14,335 nucleotides of DNA from Oscillospiraceae bacterium (lineage in GTDB: Bacteria; Bacillota; Clostridia; Oscillospirales; Oscillospiraceae): NCBI GenBank assembly GCA_021199595.1, contig JAJQHT010000196.1:1-14335 (forward strand), read 5' to 3'. Below, in pieces: positions 6,542 to 14,335 of the stretch (its first letter is position 1; each line of letters opens with the position of its first letter). The notes under the pieces are model-generated. The model saw only the letters and a program-made list of their open reading frames with translations. It searched no databases and was not told where the DNA came from. The position numbers were made by a program, and so were the translations under genes.

Positions 6542-7631
6542 TGAACAGGAAGTGGACGACGTCGCCGTCCTGCATCACGTATTCCTTGCCCTCAGCCCGA
6601 AGCAGGCCCTTTTCCCTGGCCGCCGCCTCGCTGCCGCAGGCTTTCAGGTCGTCAAAGGCAATGACGTTTGCACGGATGAAGCCCCGCTCAAAGTCCGTGT
6701 GAATTTTCCCGGCGGCCTGGGGCGCTTTCGTCCCCCTGGTGATCGTCCAGGCACGGCACTCATCCGCCCCGCAGGTCAAAAAGGAGATAAGTCCCAGCAG
6801 GTCATAGGAGCTTTTTATCAGCCGTTCCAGGCCGGATTCCGTCAGGCCCAGCTCCTCCATGAACACCGCCCTGTCCTCCGGGTCGTCCAGCTCCGCGATG
6901 TCCTGCTCAAATCGGGCGCACACAGGCAGCACGGAGCTGCCCTCCTGGGCCGCCACAGCCGCCACCTGCTGATAGTAAGGGCTGTTTTCCGCATCCGCGA
7001 AGCCGTCCTCGTCCATATTTGCGGCATAAATCACCGGCTTCAGGCTCAGCAGGTCGGACTGACCGATAAGCTCCGCCTCGTCCTTCTCACAGGGGAAGCT
7101 GCGGGCAGATTTCCCCTCGTTCAGCCAATCTGCCAGACGGGAGAGCACCTCCGCCTCCTTGGCGTATTTCTTGTCACCGGATTTCAGGTACTTCTGGGCC
7201 TTCTCCAAACGGCGCTGTATCATCTCCAAATCGGCCATGATAAGCTCCAGGTTGATGGTCTCAATATCCCCCGCCGGGTCGGTGGAACACTCGTGGCGGA
7301 TGATGTTGGGGTCGTCAAAGCAGCGCACCACGTGGACGATGGCGTCCGTTCCCCGGATGTTCGCGAGAAACTTGTTGCCCAGGCCCTCCCCCTGGCTGGC
7401 TCCCTTCACAAGGCCGGCAATGTCCACAAACTCAATCACCGCCGGGGTATATTTCTTGGGCTGATACAGCTCCGCCAGATAGTCCAGCCGATCATCCGGC
7501 ACAGCCACTACCCCCACATTGGGGTCGATGGTGCAAAAGGGATAGTTGGCCGATTCCGCCCCTGCGTTCGTCAGGGCGTTAAAAAGCGTGCTTTTCCCCA
7601 CGTTGGGGAGTCCTACAATGCCTAATTTCAT
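6534..7631 (-). CDS. ychF: Ribosome-associated YchF/Obg-family GTPase-fold ATPase
   Basis: YchF is a conserved cytoplasmic P-loop NTPase of the Obg group that prefers ATP, binds ribosomes and is tied to oxidative stress responses in other bacteria. The 365-residue length is normal. G1 is GLPNVGKST (7-15), G3 is DIAGLVKGA (70-78), and the fourth motif is NMDE (205-208) in place of NKxD, the change that shifts specificity from GTP to ATP. A coiled-coil arm follows around 120-170, and the C-terminal TGS domain (about 275-365) ends in the typical DGDVVHFLFNV. The ATG at 7629-7631 has AAGGAG about 12 bases upstream. The 66-base gap to the upstream gene holds no hairpin or clear promoter. Its last 8 bases are shared with the acyltransferase start. 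Confidence 0.97.
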   Translation of the reverse strand: MKLGIVGLPNVGKSTLFNALTNAGAESANYPFCTIDPNVGVVAVPDDRLDYLAELYQPKKYTPAVIEFVDIAGLVKGASQGEGLGNKFLANIRGTDAIVHVVRCFDDPNIIRHECSTDPAGDIETINLELIMADLEMIQRRLEKAQKYLKSGDKKYAKEAEVLSRLADWLNEGKSARSFPCEKDEAELIGQSDLLSLKPVIYAANMDEDGFADAENSPYYQQVAAVAAQEGSSVLPVCARFEQDIAELDDPEDRAVFMEELGLTESGLERLIKSSYDLLGLISFLTCGADECRAWTITRGTKAPQAAGKIHTDFERGFIRANVIAFDDLKACGSEAAAREKGLLRAEGKEYVMQDGDVVHFLFNV

Positions 7632-7697
7632 ATTTCTTCTGTCTCCTTAAAAGCCTTTTATTCGCATAAAACTCGTATGTTCGCAGTTAAAGCTTCG

Positions 7698-9896
7698 TCA
7701 CATATCTATATATTTCCGAAAAACGTCCCGAAGTCCCGCGTCAACCATCCAGTATTCCCCGACGTCCTCAATTTCCGCGCCGTCCCGAAGGAAGCGCTCG
7801 CCTTTCATGGTATACGCCTGATATTCCCGTTTGTCAAAAAGATACCCGTGTTCGCCGCACCAGGAACACCACGGTATATCACAGGCCTCAAGAGCCGCCA
7901 ATAAATCATCCGCTGCAGCCAGGGTGACATCATAATCGTTGTCCGCGTCAAAGCCCAACTCCTGAACCATGATGAGCGTACCCGTTTCCTGTGTGAAGCC
8001 GTGCAGTATCTCCACCATGTCATTCAGAGAACAAAGCGTATTCGCCACATCGGAGGAAACGCTGCCATCGGCGGCAATCGCGAGCCTTGGAACCGCTTCG
8101 CTCTTCACCACACTATTGCTTCCCACCAGCCTGACGGAATAGTCCTCCGTATCGATCGTAATGCTGTTCAGCCGATACCACCAACTGTCCTCCCCTTCCT
8201 GGGAAAGAACCAGCGTCTCCGCGTCGCTTTCAAGCCGTACCGTCCAGGTACGCCCCTCATATCCAAACCACTCGCCATCGGTATTCGGCTCTCCTATCTC
8301 CACACATCCATTCTCACCGATGGACTCGCCGCCCAGAGAATATGCCGCAATCTCCACACCATCCGCATAGAGTGCCAGCGCTCCCGCAGCATGGAACTGA
8401 CTGATGTCAAAGGTAATTTCCGTTCCTACGGAAAAATCTCCTTCCAGAGTCAGCTCTCCATTATTCCGATGAATGAACCCATTAATATACTCCACCGGCC
8501 AGCGGTCTGTTTCCTCATACAAAAAGTACAAATGCGCGGACTGCACCGTGTCGGTGTCAGCCAGCTCATACACAGGGTCTGACAACGAGAGCATATCCAC
8601 GAAAATAACGCGCTCCGGCGTAATATCGTGAACGACATCAATCGCGAGCTGCATGACGGCAGCATAGGTCTCGCTGTCAAGCTCCGTTTCATCGCTCCCA
8701 TGCGGTTCATTGAGAAGATTAAAGCTCAAAAGCTGGGGCGGCACATCCTGAAAATAATTCGCCATAAACGACCAAAATGCCACAAACAGCCGCTGCTGCT
8801 CCTCGTCGAAAAACATCGAGTCATTGGAATCGTCCGCATCCGTGGTAAAGCCCGGCATATTATGCAGGTCGATGCAGACATGAATCCCGTACTGAGCGCA
8901 CCAGGTGAGCAGCTCGTCCAAATTTCGCATGACCGCCTCTCGGACGGAGGACGTATCCTCGCCCGCGAAAACACTCTCAAAACTGAACGGAACGCGGACA
9001 AAGTCAAACCCCTCTACTGCATAGAGTGCGACAACCTCCTCCGTATACGCATATCCCGCGCCGTAATCATTGGAATCTAGGTCTGGAAGGGTGTAGCCCT
9101 TCCAGTTGGGAAGCTCAGAGGTTGATACCGTCGGCATGGATTCTGCCAGGGCAATGGTATCATCGCTTATGGTGCTGGTCAGCGTGTCCGCCGGGACATA
9201 GTGTGCATACCAGGAGGTCTCATAAAGCCGTTTCACCGCGCAGATGGCCGCCTCGCGGGTGAAGGCATCTCCAAGATGTAGGTCGTAATTTTCATCATAA
9301 TCAAAATACGTAAGTCCATTGACATAGGAATACCGCTCCACAAAACGCTTCGCGTTGTCAGCGTAGTCATTTTCACAGAGCCAGGAATAATTTTCTGATT
9401 CAGCGATTGTCTCATTATAGTAAATCTCGTGAATATCCGGGAGGAGCGGGTAGTCAAACGTCACATTGGCGTAAAAATCCACCTCATCCGAGATCAAATC
9501 CTCCAGCGGGATGTTGTAGGTATAGCCTATCTCGTCAAGCCCGGTACACTCTGCCAGATAAAACAGCACAATAGCGCCCTCCATGCGGCTCATAAGATCG
9601 TTCGCATCATGGTAAGCCGACGACACAGCGAGCCAGTCCTTCATATAGGTCGCGTCATAAAGCACAACAAGATTATCCAAAAGCGCACAAAACTCCCCGT
9701 AGGTGATTTGGCTGCTATAGCTGACTTGCAGCGTCTCTGGAACCAGGCCGTAGGCAATAGCTGTTCCTATCTCCGCATTTTCCGTCGCCGTCTCCTTTAT
9801 CAGTTCCACCGCCGTCTCAGCGGGTGACGCACCGCAGGAGGCCGCACAGAGAAGGCGAAGAACCGCTAAAAAGCCACTAATGATTTTTCTTTTCAT
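7698..9896 (-). CDS. GH5-type glycoside hydrolase lipoprotein with SLH-like N-terminus and internal beta domain
   Basis: The start ATG at 9894-9896 has AAAGAGG 9 bases upstream; an ATG 9 bases earlier touches the AGAGG and is unlikely. The 732-residue protein opens with a lipoprotein-type signal (MKRKIISGF..., candidate lipid Cys21 in AASC), though Arg14 interrupts the hydrophobic core. Residues about 45-230 resemble worn SLH motifs: GLVPETLQ with ITYGEFCALL, then SRMEGAIVLF, then FTREAAICAVKRLYE. The GH5 (clan A) barrel follows with all usual active-site residues: Arg301 (VRVPF), His345-Asn346 (DLHN), Asn396-Glu397 (LNEPHG, acid/base), His455 and Tyr457 (SAHLYF), Glu646 (VQEL, nucleophile) and Trp676 or Trp679. 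Between the HxY and nucleophile strands, residues about 480-595 form a beta-rich insertion. The substrate is presumably a beta-glucan or beta-mannan, which cannot be fixed by eye. The gene is less G+C-rich than its neighbours. Confidence 0.85.
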   Translation of the reverse strand: MKRKIISGFLAVLRLLCAASCGASPAETAVELIKETATENAEIGTAIAYGLVPETLQVSYSSQITYGEFCALLDNLVVLYDATYMKDWLAVSSAYHDANDLMSRMEGAIVLFYLAECTGLDEIGYTYNIPLEDLISDEVDFYANVTFDYPLLPDIHEIYYNETIAESENYSWLCENDYADNAKRFVERYSYVNGLTYFDYDENYDLHLGDAFTREAAICAVKRLYETSWYAHYVPADTLTSTISDDTIALAESMPTVSTSELPNWKGYTLPDLDSNDYGAGYAYTEEVVALYAVEGFDFVRVPFSFESVFAGEDTSSVREAVMRNLDELLTWCAQYGIHVCIDLHNMPGFTTDADDSNDSMFFDEEQQRLFVAFWSFMANYFQDVPPQLLSFNLLNEPHGSDETELDSETYAAVMQLAIDVVHDITPERVIFVDMLSLSDPVYELADTDTVQSAHLYFLYEETDRWPVEYINGFIHRNNGELTLEGDFSVGTEITFDISQFHAAGALALYADGVEIAAYSLGGESIGENGCVEIGEPNTDGEWFGYEGRTWTVRLESDAETLVLSQEGEDSWWYRLNSITIDTEDYSVRLVGSNSVVKSEAVPRLAIAADGSVSSDVANTLCSLNDMVEILHGFTQETGTLIMVQELGFDADNDYDVTLAAADDLLAALEACDIPWCSWCGEHGYLFDKREYQAYTMKGERFLRDGAEIEDVGEYWMVDAGLRDVFRKYIDM

Positions 9897-9939
9897 TGTA
9901 AGCATCCTCTTTTTCGTTTTCTCCCTGATTCAATACCGC

Positions 9940-9960
9940 AAAAGGCGGGCATGGCCCGCC
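9940..9960 (-). terminator. Hairpin terminator after ftsH
   Basis: On the minus strand GGCGGGC, a three-base loop and GCCCGCC form a perfect 7-bp G/C stem (9960-9944), followed by TTTT (9943-9940). It starts 16 bases after the ftsH stop and ends 43 bases before the start of the GH5 lipoprotein. The T run is short, so some read-through into the next gene is plausible. No convincing promoter fits into the remaining gap. Confidence 0.7.
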
Positions 9961-9976
9961 TCTTGATTTTGTTTTT

Positions 9977-12001
9977 TTACAGTCCCTCTCCGCCAAAGGG
10001 AAACGGCGGCTCAGGGCGGGCTTCCGGCTCCTGGTCGGGGGTCTCCTGGGGCGCTTCCTGTTCGGCGGATTCCGGCACGGCCTGGGGTTCCGGCTCCGGC
10101 TCCTGGGAGGCCGGGGCAGTCTCCTGCTTCGGAGGAAGCTCTCCGTGGTCGCAGAAGTAGTCAAAGTCTGCGCCGTCCATGGACTCATGCACCAGCAGAT
10201 ATTCCGCCACGGCGATAAGCTGCTCCCGGTGGGCGTTGAGTATCTCCTCGCACTTGGCGGAGGCCTCGTCGAATATGCGTTTGACCTCCTCGTCGATGAT
10301 GGCGGCGGTTTCCTCGGAATAGGACTTGGTGGTGCCGAAGTCCCGGCCAATGAACAGGCTGTGGCCGGAGTCGTCATAGCTGATGGGGCCGAGCCGTTCG
10401 CTCATGCCGTATTGCATCACCATGGAACGGGCCAGCTTGGATGCCTGCTGGATGTCCCCGGAGGCGCCGGTGGAGATGTCGTCCAAAAACAGCTTTTCCG
10501 CCATCCGTCCGCCCAGGGACATGACAATGTCCTCAAACATATCGCTGCGGGCCTGGAAGGTCTTGTCCTCCGTGGGCCGCATCAGGGTGAAGCCCCCCGC
10601 CTGTCCACGGGGGATGATGGTGATATAGTGAACCGGGTCAACGTGCTCCAGATATTTCGCGGCAATGGCGTGGCCGGATTCGTGATAGGCGGTCAGCCGC
10701 CGCTCCTTTTCGGAGATAACACGGCTCTTCTTCTCCGGGCCCATGGCCACCTTGAGAATGGCGTCGTCAATATCTGCGTTCACCACGAATCGGCGGTGGC
10801 GGCGCACAGCCAGCAGCGCGGCCTCGTTTAAGAGGTTCTCCAAATCCGCGCCGGAGAAGCCGGGGGTGCCCCGGGCAATGGAGTTAAGGTCAACGTCGTC
10901 CCCCAGAGGCTTATCCTTGGCGTGAACCTTCAAAATCTCCTCGCGGCCCTTCACGTCGGGCAGGCCGATATATACCTGCCGGTCAAAGCGGCCGGGACGC
11001 AGGAGAGCGTTATCCAGAATATCCGCACGGTTGGTGGCCGCCATGACGATGACGCCCTCGTTGTTGGTAAAGCCGTCCATTTCCACAAGAAGCTGGTTCA
11101 GCGTCTGCTCCCGCTCGTCATGACCGCCGCCCAGGCCGGAGCCGCGCTGACGGCCAACGGCATCAATCTCGTCTATGAAGATGATGGCCGGGGCCACCTT
11201 TTTCGCCTGTTCGAAAAGATCTCTTACACGGCTTGCGCCGACACCCACATACAGCTCCACAAAATCAGAGCCGGAAATGGACAAGAACTGCACGCCGGCC
11301 TCCCCCGCCACAGCCTTTGCCATCAAGGTCTTACCGGTTCCCGGAGGGCCGACCAGCAGGACGCCCTTGGGGATGCGCGCCCCCATGGCGGTATAAGCGC
11401 CTGGATTTTTGAGAAACTCCACAATTTCCTGAAGCTCCTCCTTCTCCTCGTCGCATCCGGCCACGTCGGCAAAGGTTTTTTTCTTCTGATCCTCCGAGGC
11501 CACACGGGTGTGGGCCTTGGAAAATCTCGCAACGCCCCCGGCGCCGCCGTCGGCTCTGCTCATCATGGCATACCACAAGACGCCGAACACCACAATGACG
11601 ATAAGATATGGGATGAACGACAGCCACCACGGAGCCGTCCAGCCCTCGTCATAGTCGTACTCCGTCAGGATGCCCGCGGCCTTCTGCTCCTTGATGGTAT
11701 CTCCCAGATCCTCATTAAACTGGTTTACATCCCGCAGCGTCTTTACAATCTCCGTCACGCCCTCATATGGCTCACGCAGATAAAGATACAAATCATCGCC
11801 GGAGACAACGAAGGACTCCACCTGCTGATTATCAAACAGGTCTATGACCTCAGAATAGGTCACGGTGACGGTAGTAGAGGTGCCGGTCAGGGAATACACC
11901 GTGGCCAGAAGCACCACCAAAATCAGGGCATAAAAGCCAATATCCCTGATTCGCCGGTTATTGCCGCGATTTCGATTGTTGTTGTTATTATTGTTCTCCA
12001 T
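9977..12001 (-). CDS. ftsH: ATP-dependent zinc metalloprotease FtsH
   Basis: FtsH is a membrane-anchored hexameric AAA+ protease that degrades misfolded membrane proteins and short-lived regulators. The protein has 674 residues. Two N-terminal membrane helices (about 21-39 and 126-147) flank an extracytoplasmic domain. The AAA module shows Walker A GPPGTGKT (218-225), Walker [10 protein letters not shown] (273-281) and the second region of homology ending RPGRFDR (335-341). The zinc site is HESGH (440-444) with Asp516 (TGASGD) as the likely third ligand. The first 17 residues are unusually Asn-rich (seven Asn in a row), and the last 50 form a Pro/Glu-rich tail that is probably disordered. The start has GAGG 7 bases upstream, in a region duplicated in tandem. 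hpt ends 19 bases before the start, the arrangement typical of Firmicutes. Confidence 0.98.
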   Translation of the reverse strand: MENNNNNNNRNRGNNRRIRDIGFYALILVVLLATVYSLTGTSTTVTVTYSEVIDLFDNQQVESFVVSGDDLYLYLREPYEGVTEIVKTLRDVNQFNEDLGDTIKEQKAAGILTEYDYDEGWTAPWWLSFIPYLIVIVVFGVLWYAMMSRADGGAGGVARFSKAHTRVASEDQKKKTFADVAGCDEEKEELQEIVEFLKNPGAYTAMGARIPKGVLLVGPPGTGKTLMAKAVAGEAGVQFLSISGSDFVELYVGVGASRVRDLFEQAKKVAPAIIFIDEIDAVGRQRGSGLGGGHDEREQTLNQLLVEMDGFTNNEGVIVMAATNRADILDNALLRPGRFDRQVYIGLPDVKGREEILKVHAKDKPLGDDVDLNSIARGTPGFSGADLENLLNEAALLAVRRHRRFVVNADIDDAILKVAMGPEKKSRVISEKERRLTAYHESGHAIAAKYLEHVDPVHYITIIPRGQAGGFTLMRPTEDKTFQARSDMFEDIVMSLGGRMAEKLFLDDISTGASGDIQQASKLARSMVMQYGMSERLGPISYDDSGHSLFIGRDFGTTKSYSEETAAIIDEEVKRIFDEASAKCEEILNAHREQLIAVAEYLLVHESMDGADFDYFCDHGELPPKQETAPASQEPEPEPQAVPESAEQEAPQETPDQEPEARPEPPFPFGGEGL

Positions 12002-12002
12002 A

Positions 12003-12022
12003 GACTTACCTCGACTTACCTC
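12003..12022 (-). repeat. Exact 10-bp tandem duplication containing the ftsH ribosome binding site
   Basis: On the minus strand GAGGTAAGTC occurs twice back to back (12022-12013 and 12012-12003). The first copy shares two bases with the hpt stop codon. The second places GAGG 7 bases from the ftsH ATG. The arrangement gives ftsH a proximal ribosome binding site, plus a distal one about 17 bases from the start. Confidence 0.85.
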
Positions 12023-12557
12023 AAGAATAAATTTCCGGCTTGAGCACGCCGATATAGGGCAGGTTGCGGTATTGCTGCTGGTAATCCAGCCCGTACCCTA
12101 CCACAAAAGCGTCCGGGATCTCAAATCCCACATAATCCGCCGTCACGTCCGCCGTCCGGCGATCCGGTTTGTCCATCAGCGTTACAATGCGTATAGACGC
12201 GGGTTTCCGCGCCTCCATGTATTTTTTCAGATAGCTCAGGGTATTGCCGCTGTCCAGAATATCCTCCACAATGATAATATCCCGGCCCTCGACGTTCTCC
12301 GAAAGGTCTTTCACAATCTTCACCGCTCCGGTGGAGGTCGTCCCGTCGCCGTAGCTGGACACCACCATGAAATCCACCGTGCATTTCACGTCACACGCCC
12401 GGACAAGATCCGCCATGAAGATGAAGCATCCCTTCAACACGCCCACAAACAGAGGCGTTTTGCCCTGATAATCTCTGGTTATTTGTGCTCCCAGCGCCCG
12501 AACGCGCGCCTGAAGCTCCTCCTCGCTGGCAAAAATCGTTTCCAGATCCTCGCGCAT
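12021..12557 (-). CDS. hpt: Hypoxanthine phosphoribosyltransferase
   Basis: Hpt joins hypoxanthine (and usually guanine) to PRPP to make IMP or GMP in purine salvage in the cytoplasm. The 178-residue protein has the normal length. LKG (41-43) is the conserved pyrophosphate-contacting loop, [11 protein letters not shown] (67-77) the flexible catalytic loop, [10 protein letters not shown] (97-106) the PRPP motif, Lys130 the expected purine-contacting residue, and FVVGYGLDY (151-159) the C-terminal purine-site segment. The ATG at 12555-12557 is preceded by GGGGAGGAC at good distance. The gene lies 25 bases after tilS and 19 bases before ftsH. In Bacillus, Hpt and TilS are known to interact and influence ftsH expression; whether that holds here is unknown. 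Confidence 0.97.
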   Translation of the reverse strand: MREDLETIFASEEELQARVRALGAQITRDYQGKTPLFVGVLKGCFIFMADLVRACDVKCTVDFMVVSSYGDGTTSTGAVKIVKDLSENVEGRDIIIVEDILDSGNTLSYLKKYMEARKPASIRIVTLMDKPDRRTADVTADYVGFEIPDAFVVGYGLDYQQQYRNLPYIGVLKPEIYS

Positions 12558-12573
12558 TTTGTTTGTCCTCCCC

Positions 12574-12595
12574 TATCCGGCCTCAAAGCCGGATA
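12574..12595 (-). other. Hairpin at the tilS-hpt junction, overlapping the tilS stop
   Basis: TATCCGGC (12574-12581) and GCCGGATA (12588-12595) form a perfect 8-bp stem with a 6-base loop that holds most of the tilS TGA. It lies immediately upstream of the hpt ribosome binding site. No T run follows, so it is not a typical terminator. It may tune translation of hpt or stabilise or process the mRNA; this is inference. Confidence 0.55.
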
Positions 12596-13872
12596 AATTC
12601 TATTTGTATGATATTATTATCCTCTGGCCGGGCGGCTGCCCGTTCCGCAGGGCCGACGCCGCATACGGCGATAACGCCCCGTTCGTCCCGCAGGACGGGA
12701 ACGCCCTGCCGCCGCCAGGAGGGAACGCCTGTTTCCTGAAAAAGCTGCTTCAGCTCCTTCGTGCAGCCGCGCCCCGCAGGGCGCAGCCTATCTCCCGGCT
12801 GACGCGCAGTAACTATTATGTTACCATATATATTCTCACAATTAAAGAAAAAAATGTTGAACTGCTTGTGAACAACGGGAGGAAAGGCAGATATTTTTGT
12901 GCAAATCAGCGCGATTCCCGCCTCCGGAATATCCGTCCGGCCGGGCACCAATACCGTCCGCGTCTGTATCGGAGCCGCCGGCTTTATGCCAAAGACCAGC
13001 CTGTCCCCTTCCCGGCCGACGGCCATACCCGGCACATCCGCCACGCCCCCGTCCCGGGCTGTCTTCAGGACGGCCTGCACATGGACATAGGAAAGCTCCC
13101 GCCCCGCCATGAGCCGCACGGCCCTGGACGCAATGGGAAACGGCTGGCCGTACAGGGCCTTTGCAGGAAGTGTATTTTCCTTCCTATATTCGGCCACAAA
13201 CTCCGCCGCAAGGCTGGACAGAAACGCCTCGTCCTCCCGCAGAAGAGCCGCCGTCTGCCCGGCGGCGCGCGAAAATGCGGGATTGACGCTTTCCAGCGCT
13301 GGAACTGCCCAATGGCGCACCCGGTTCCGGGCATATTCGTCCTGCTGGTTCGTCTCATCCTCCACATGGGGAATGTCATGGGCCGCGAGATACTCCAGCG
13401 CCTGCTCATGGGTCACATCCAGCATAGGCCGGACAATGCGCCCCCGCACAGGCGGGATGCCGCACAGGCCCTTCAGGCCCGTCCCGCGGGCCAGATTCAA
13501 AAGCATAGTTTCCCCATTGTCTCCGGCGTTGTGGGCCGTTGCAATAACGGCCGCGCCGCGCGCTTCCGCCGCCTGCCCCAGAAAGTCATAGCGCAGGGCG
13601 CGGGCTGCCTCCTCTATGCTCATGCTGTTTTCCGCGGCATAGGCCCTTACATCTCCCCGGCCCGCCAGAAAGGGGATATGCTCCCGCTCGCAAAAATCCC
13701 GGACAAACGCTTCGTCGCTGTCCGAAGCCTCGCCCCGCAGGCTGTGGTTATAGTGGGCCGCGCACACGTCACAGCCCAGCTCCCGCAGTCTGCAAAGCAA
13801 ATACATGGAATCCGCCCCGCCGGACACGGCGCATAAAATACGCCCGTCCCGGGGCAACAGCTCAGTATTCAT
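12583..13872 (-). CDS. tilS: tRNA(Ile)-lysidine synthase
   Basis: TilS attaches lysine to cytidine-34 of tRNA-Ile(CAU), changing both its amino acid identity and codon reading from AUG to AUA; it is normally essential. From the ATG at 13870-13872 the protein has 429 residues. A GTG 9 bases earlier is equally possible, as neither has a strong ribosome binding site. The PP-loop SGGADS is at 17-22, AHYNHSLRG at 39-47, and the second motif AHNAGDNGET at 113-122 differs from the usual HHxDDQxET but keeps the Asp and the Glu-Thr. The C-terminal TilS domain (about 315-415) contains VTARQPGDRLRPAG. The start overlaps the end of dnaB by 11 bases. A short A/T-rich patch near 12805-12865 lies within the C-terminal domain but encodes ordinary family residues. 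Confidence 0.95.
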   Translation of the reverse strand: MNTELLPRDGRILCAVSGGADSMYLLCRLRELGCDVCAAHYNHSLRGEASDSDEAFVRDFCEREHIPFLAGRGDVRAYAAENSMSIEEAARALRYDFLGQAAEARGAAVIATAHNAGDNGETMLLNLARGTGLKGLCGIPPVRGRIVRPMLDVTHEQALEYLAAHDIPHVEDETNQQDEYARNRVRHWAVPALESVNPAFSRAAGQTAALLREDEAFLSSLAAEFVAEYRKENTLPAKALYGQPFPIASRAVRLMAGRELSYVHVQAVLKTARDGGVADVPGMAVGREGDRLVFGIKPAAPIQTRTVLVPGRTDIPEAGIALICTKISAFPPVVHKQFNIFFFNCENIYGNIIVTARQPGDRLRPAGRGCTKELKQLFQETGVPSWRRQGVPVLRDERGVIAVCGVGPAERAAARPEDNNIIQIEFIRL

Positions 13873-14335
13873 CCTCGTCACGACGGCGCTCGTCGTTCAC
13901 ATAGCTTGTAAACTCAGGTATCCATCGCAGATAGACCGTGCCGACACGGCCATGGCGGTTTTTCAGCACGATGGCCTCCGCCGAGTTGGGATCCTCGCAC
14001 TCCTGGTCATAATATCCCTCCCGGTACAGTCCGATGACCGCGTCCGCGTCCTGCTCGATGGAACCGGATTCCCGCAAATCGGAGAGCATGGGCCGCTTGT
14101 TCTGCCGCGCTTCATTGGCGCGGCTGAGCTGGCTTAAGCATATCAGAGGCACGCCCAGCTCCTTGGCCGTGACCTTCATCATGCGGCTTATATCGCTGAC
14201 GGCCTGGGTGCGGCTCTCGTTCGACCAGGAATGGCCGCTGCCGGCGCTTTGCATCAGCTGCAAATAGTCCACCACCACAAGGCCCAGATTATCCAGCCTC
14301 CGGCACTGGGCGGCCATTTCCGCCACCGTCATGCT
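13862..14335 (-). CDS. dnaB: Replicative DNA helicase, C-terminal part (5' end off the window)
   Basis: DnaB is the hexameric helicase that unwinds DNA at the replication fork. Only the last 157 codons are present, running in frame to the right edge; the first ATG inside the window is internal. The visible part is the end of the RecA-like ATPase domain. LGLVVVDYLQLM is the Walker B strand, LSQLSRANEAR the sensor segment, and KRPMLSDLRESGSIEQDAD the highly conserved DnaB block before the arginine finger region. The acidic C-terminal tail (RRRDEDEY) lies beyond the fold. The TGA stop is inside tilS, an 11-base overlap, so dnaB probably leads the tilS-hpt-ftsH transcript. No promoter is visible in the window. 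Confidence 0.96.
   Translation of the reverse strand, partial: SMTVAEMAAQCRRLDNLGLVVVDYLQLMQSAGSGHSWSNESRTQAVSDISRMMKVTAKELGVPLICLSQLSRANEARQNKRPMLSDLRESGSIEQDADAVIGLYREGYYDQECEDPNSAEAIVLKNRHGRVGTVYLRWIPEFTSYVNDERRRDEDEY

Noticed and set aside
6528..7625. Plus-strand open frame of 365 codons opposite ychF
   Set aside because: The coding strand matches YchF throughout; the opposite frame has no recognisable motif or start signal.
7632..7697. Promoter or terminator between the GH5 gene and ychF
   Set aside because: Only weak -10-like A/T-rich stretches and no stem-loop could be seen, so nothing was annotated.
10922..12043. Plus-strand open frame of 373 codons opposite ftsH
   Set aside because: It is the antisense shadow of the AAA and membrane regions of FtsH; it has no promoter or ribosome binding site.
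12800..12870. A/T-rich island inside tilS as a possible insertion or internal promoter
   Set aside because: The frame is unbroken and encodes Lys, Asn, Ile and Phe residues that fit the TilS C-terminal domain, so no insertion is needed.
12559..13836. Plus-strand open frame of 425 codons opposite tilS
   Set aside because: TilS motifs fix the minus strand as coding; the plus translation is Arg/Pro/His-rich shadow sequence.

Overview
The window is chromosomal DNA from a G+C-rich low-molecular-complexity Firmicute background, most likely a Clostridia member of the Oscillospiraceae type. I infer this from the tilS-hpt-ftsH order shared by Firmicutes, the clean AGGAGG-type ribosome binding sites, a methionine synthase split into two proteins, and a degenerate SLH-like lipoprotein. 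Species cannot be told from the sequence. Nearly all genes read on the minus strand; only a TtcA-like gene reads on the plus strand. I see no rRNA, tRNA, CRISPR array, insertion sequence or phage gene.

Left part (1-3539, minus): a methionine/one-carbon operon. In transcription order it encodes a stand-alone methionine synthase reactivation protein, a cobalamin-dependent methionine synthase lacking the reactivation domain, and the N-terminal part of a second homocysteine S-methyltransferase that runs off the window edge. Junctions are an 11-base overlap and a 1-base gap, so the three are probably translated together. The first two proteins jointly replace a full-length MetH.

Middle (3540-4606): an A/T-rich divergent promoter region, then a plus-strand TtcA-family PP-loop tRNA-thiolation gene with a near-consensus sigma-A promoter. 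The gene ends at a nested inverted repeat shared with the convergent gene.

Right part (4607-14335, minus): read from the right edge, the order is dnaB (partial), tilS, hpt, ftsH, a terminator hairpin, a GH5-type secreted lipoprotein, ychF, a DUF1624 membrane acyltransferase, and a GT-C (PIG-V-like) glycosyltransferase. The first four are a housekeeping block for replication, tRNA-Ile modification, purine salvage and membrane proteolysis. The last two are membrane proteins probably acting on surface glycans, coupled by overlap or a tiny gap to the ychF GTPase/ATPase gene.

The most notable points are: an in-frame TAG that splits the GT-C gene while clear family-like sequence continues beyond it; a GH5 lipoprotein with an SLH-like N-terminal region and a beta-rich insertion inside the catalytic barrel; a cysteine cluster at the end of the MetH reactivation protein; and an exact 10-bp tandem duplication carrying the ftsH ribosome binding site. 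I found no convincing entirely new system; most of the window is conserved core genome.
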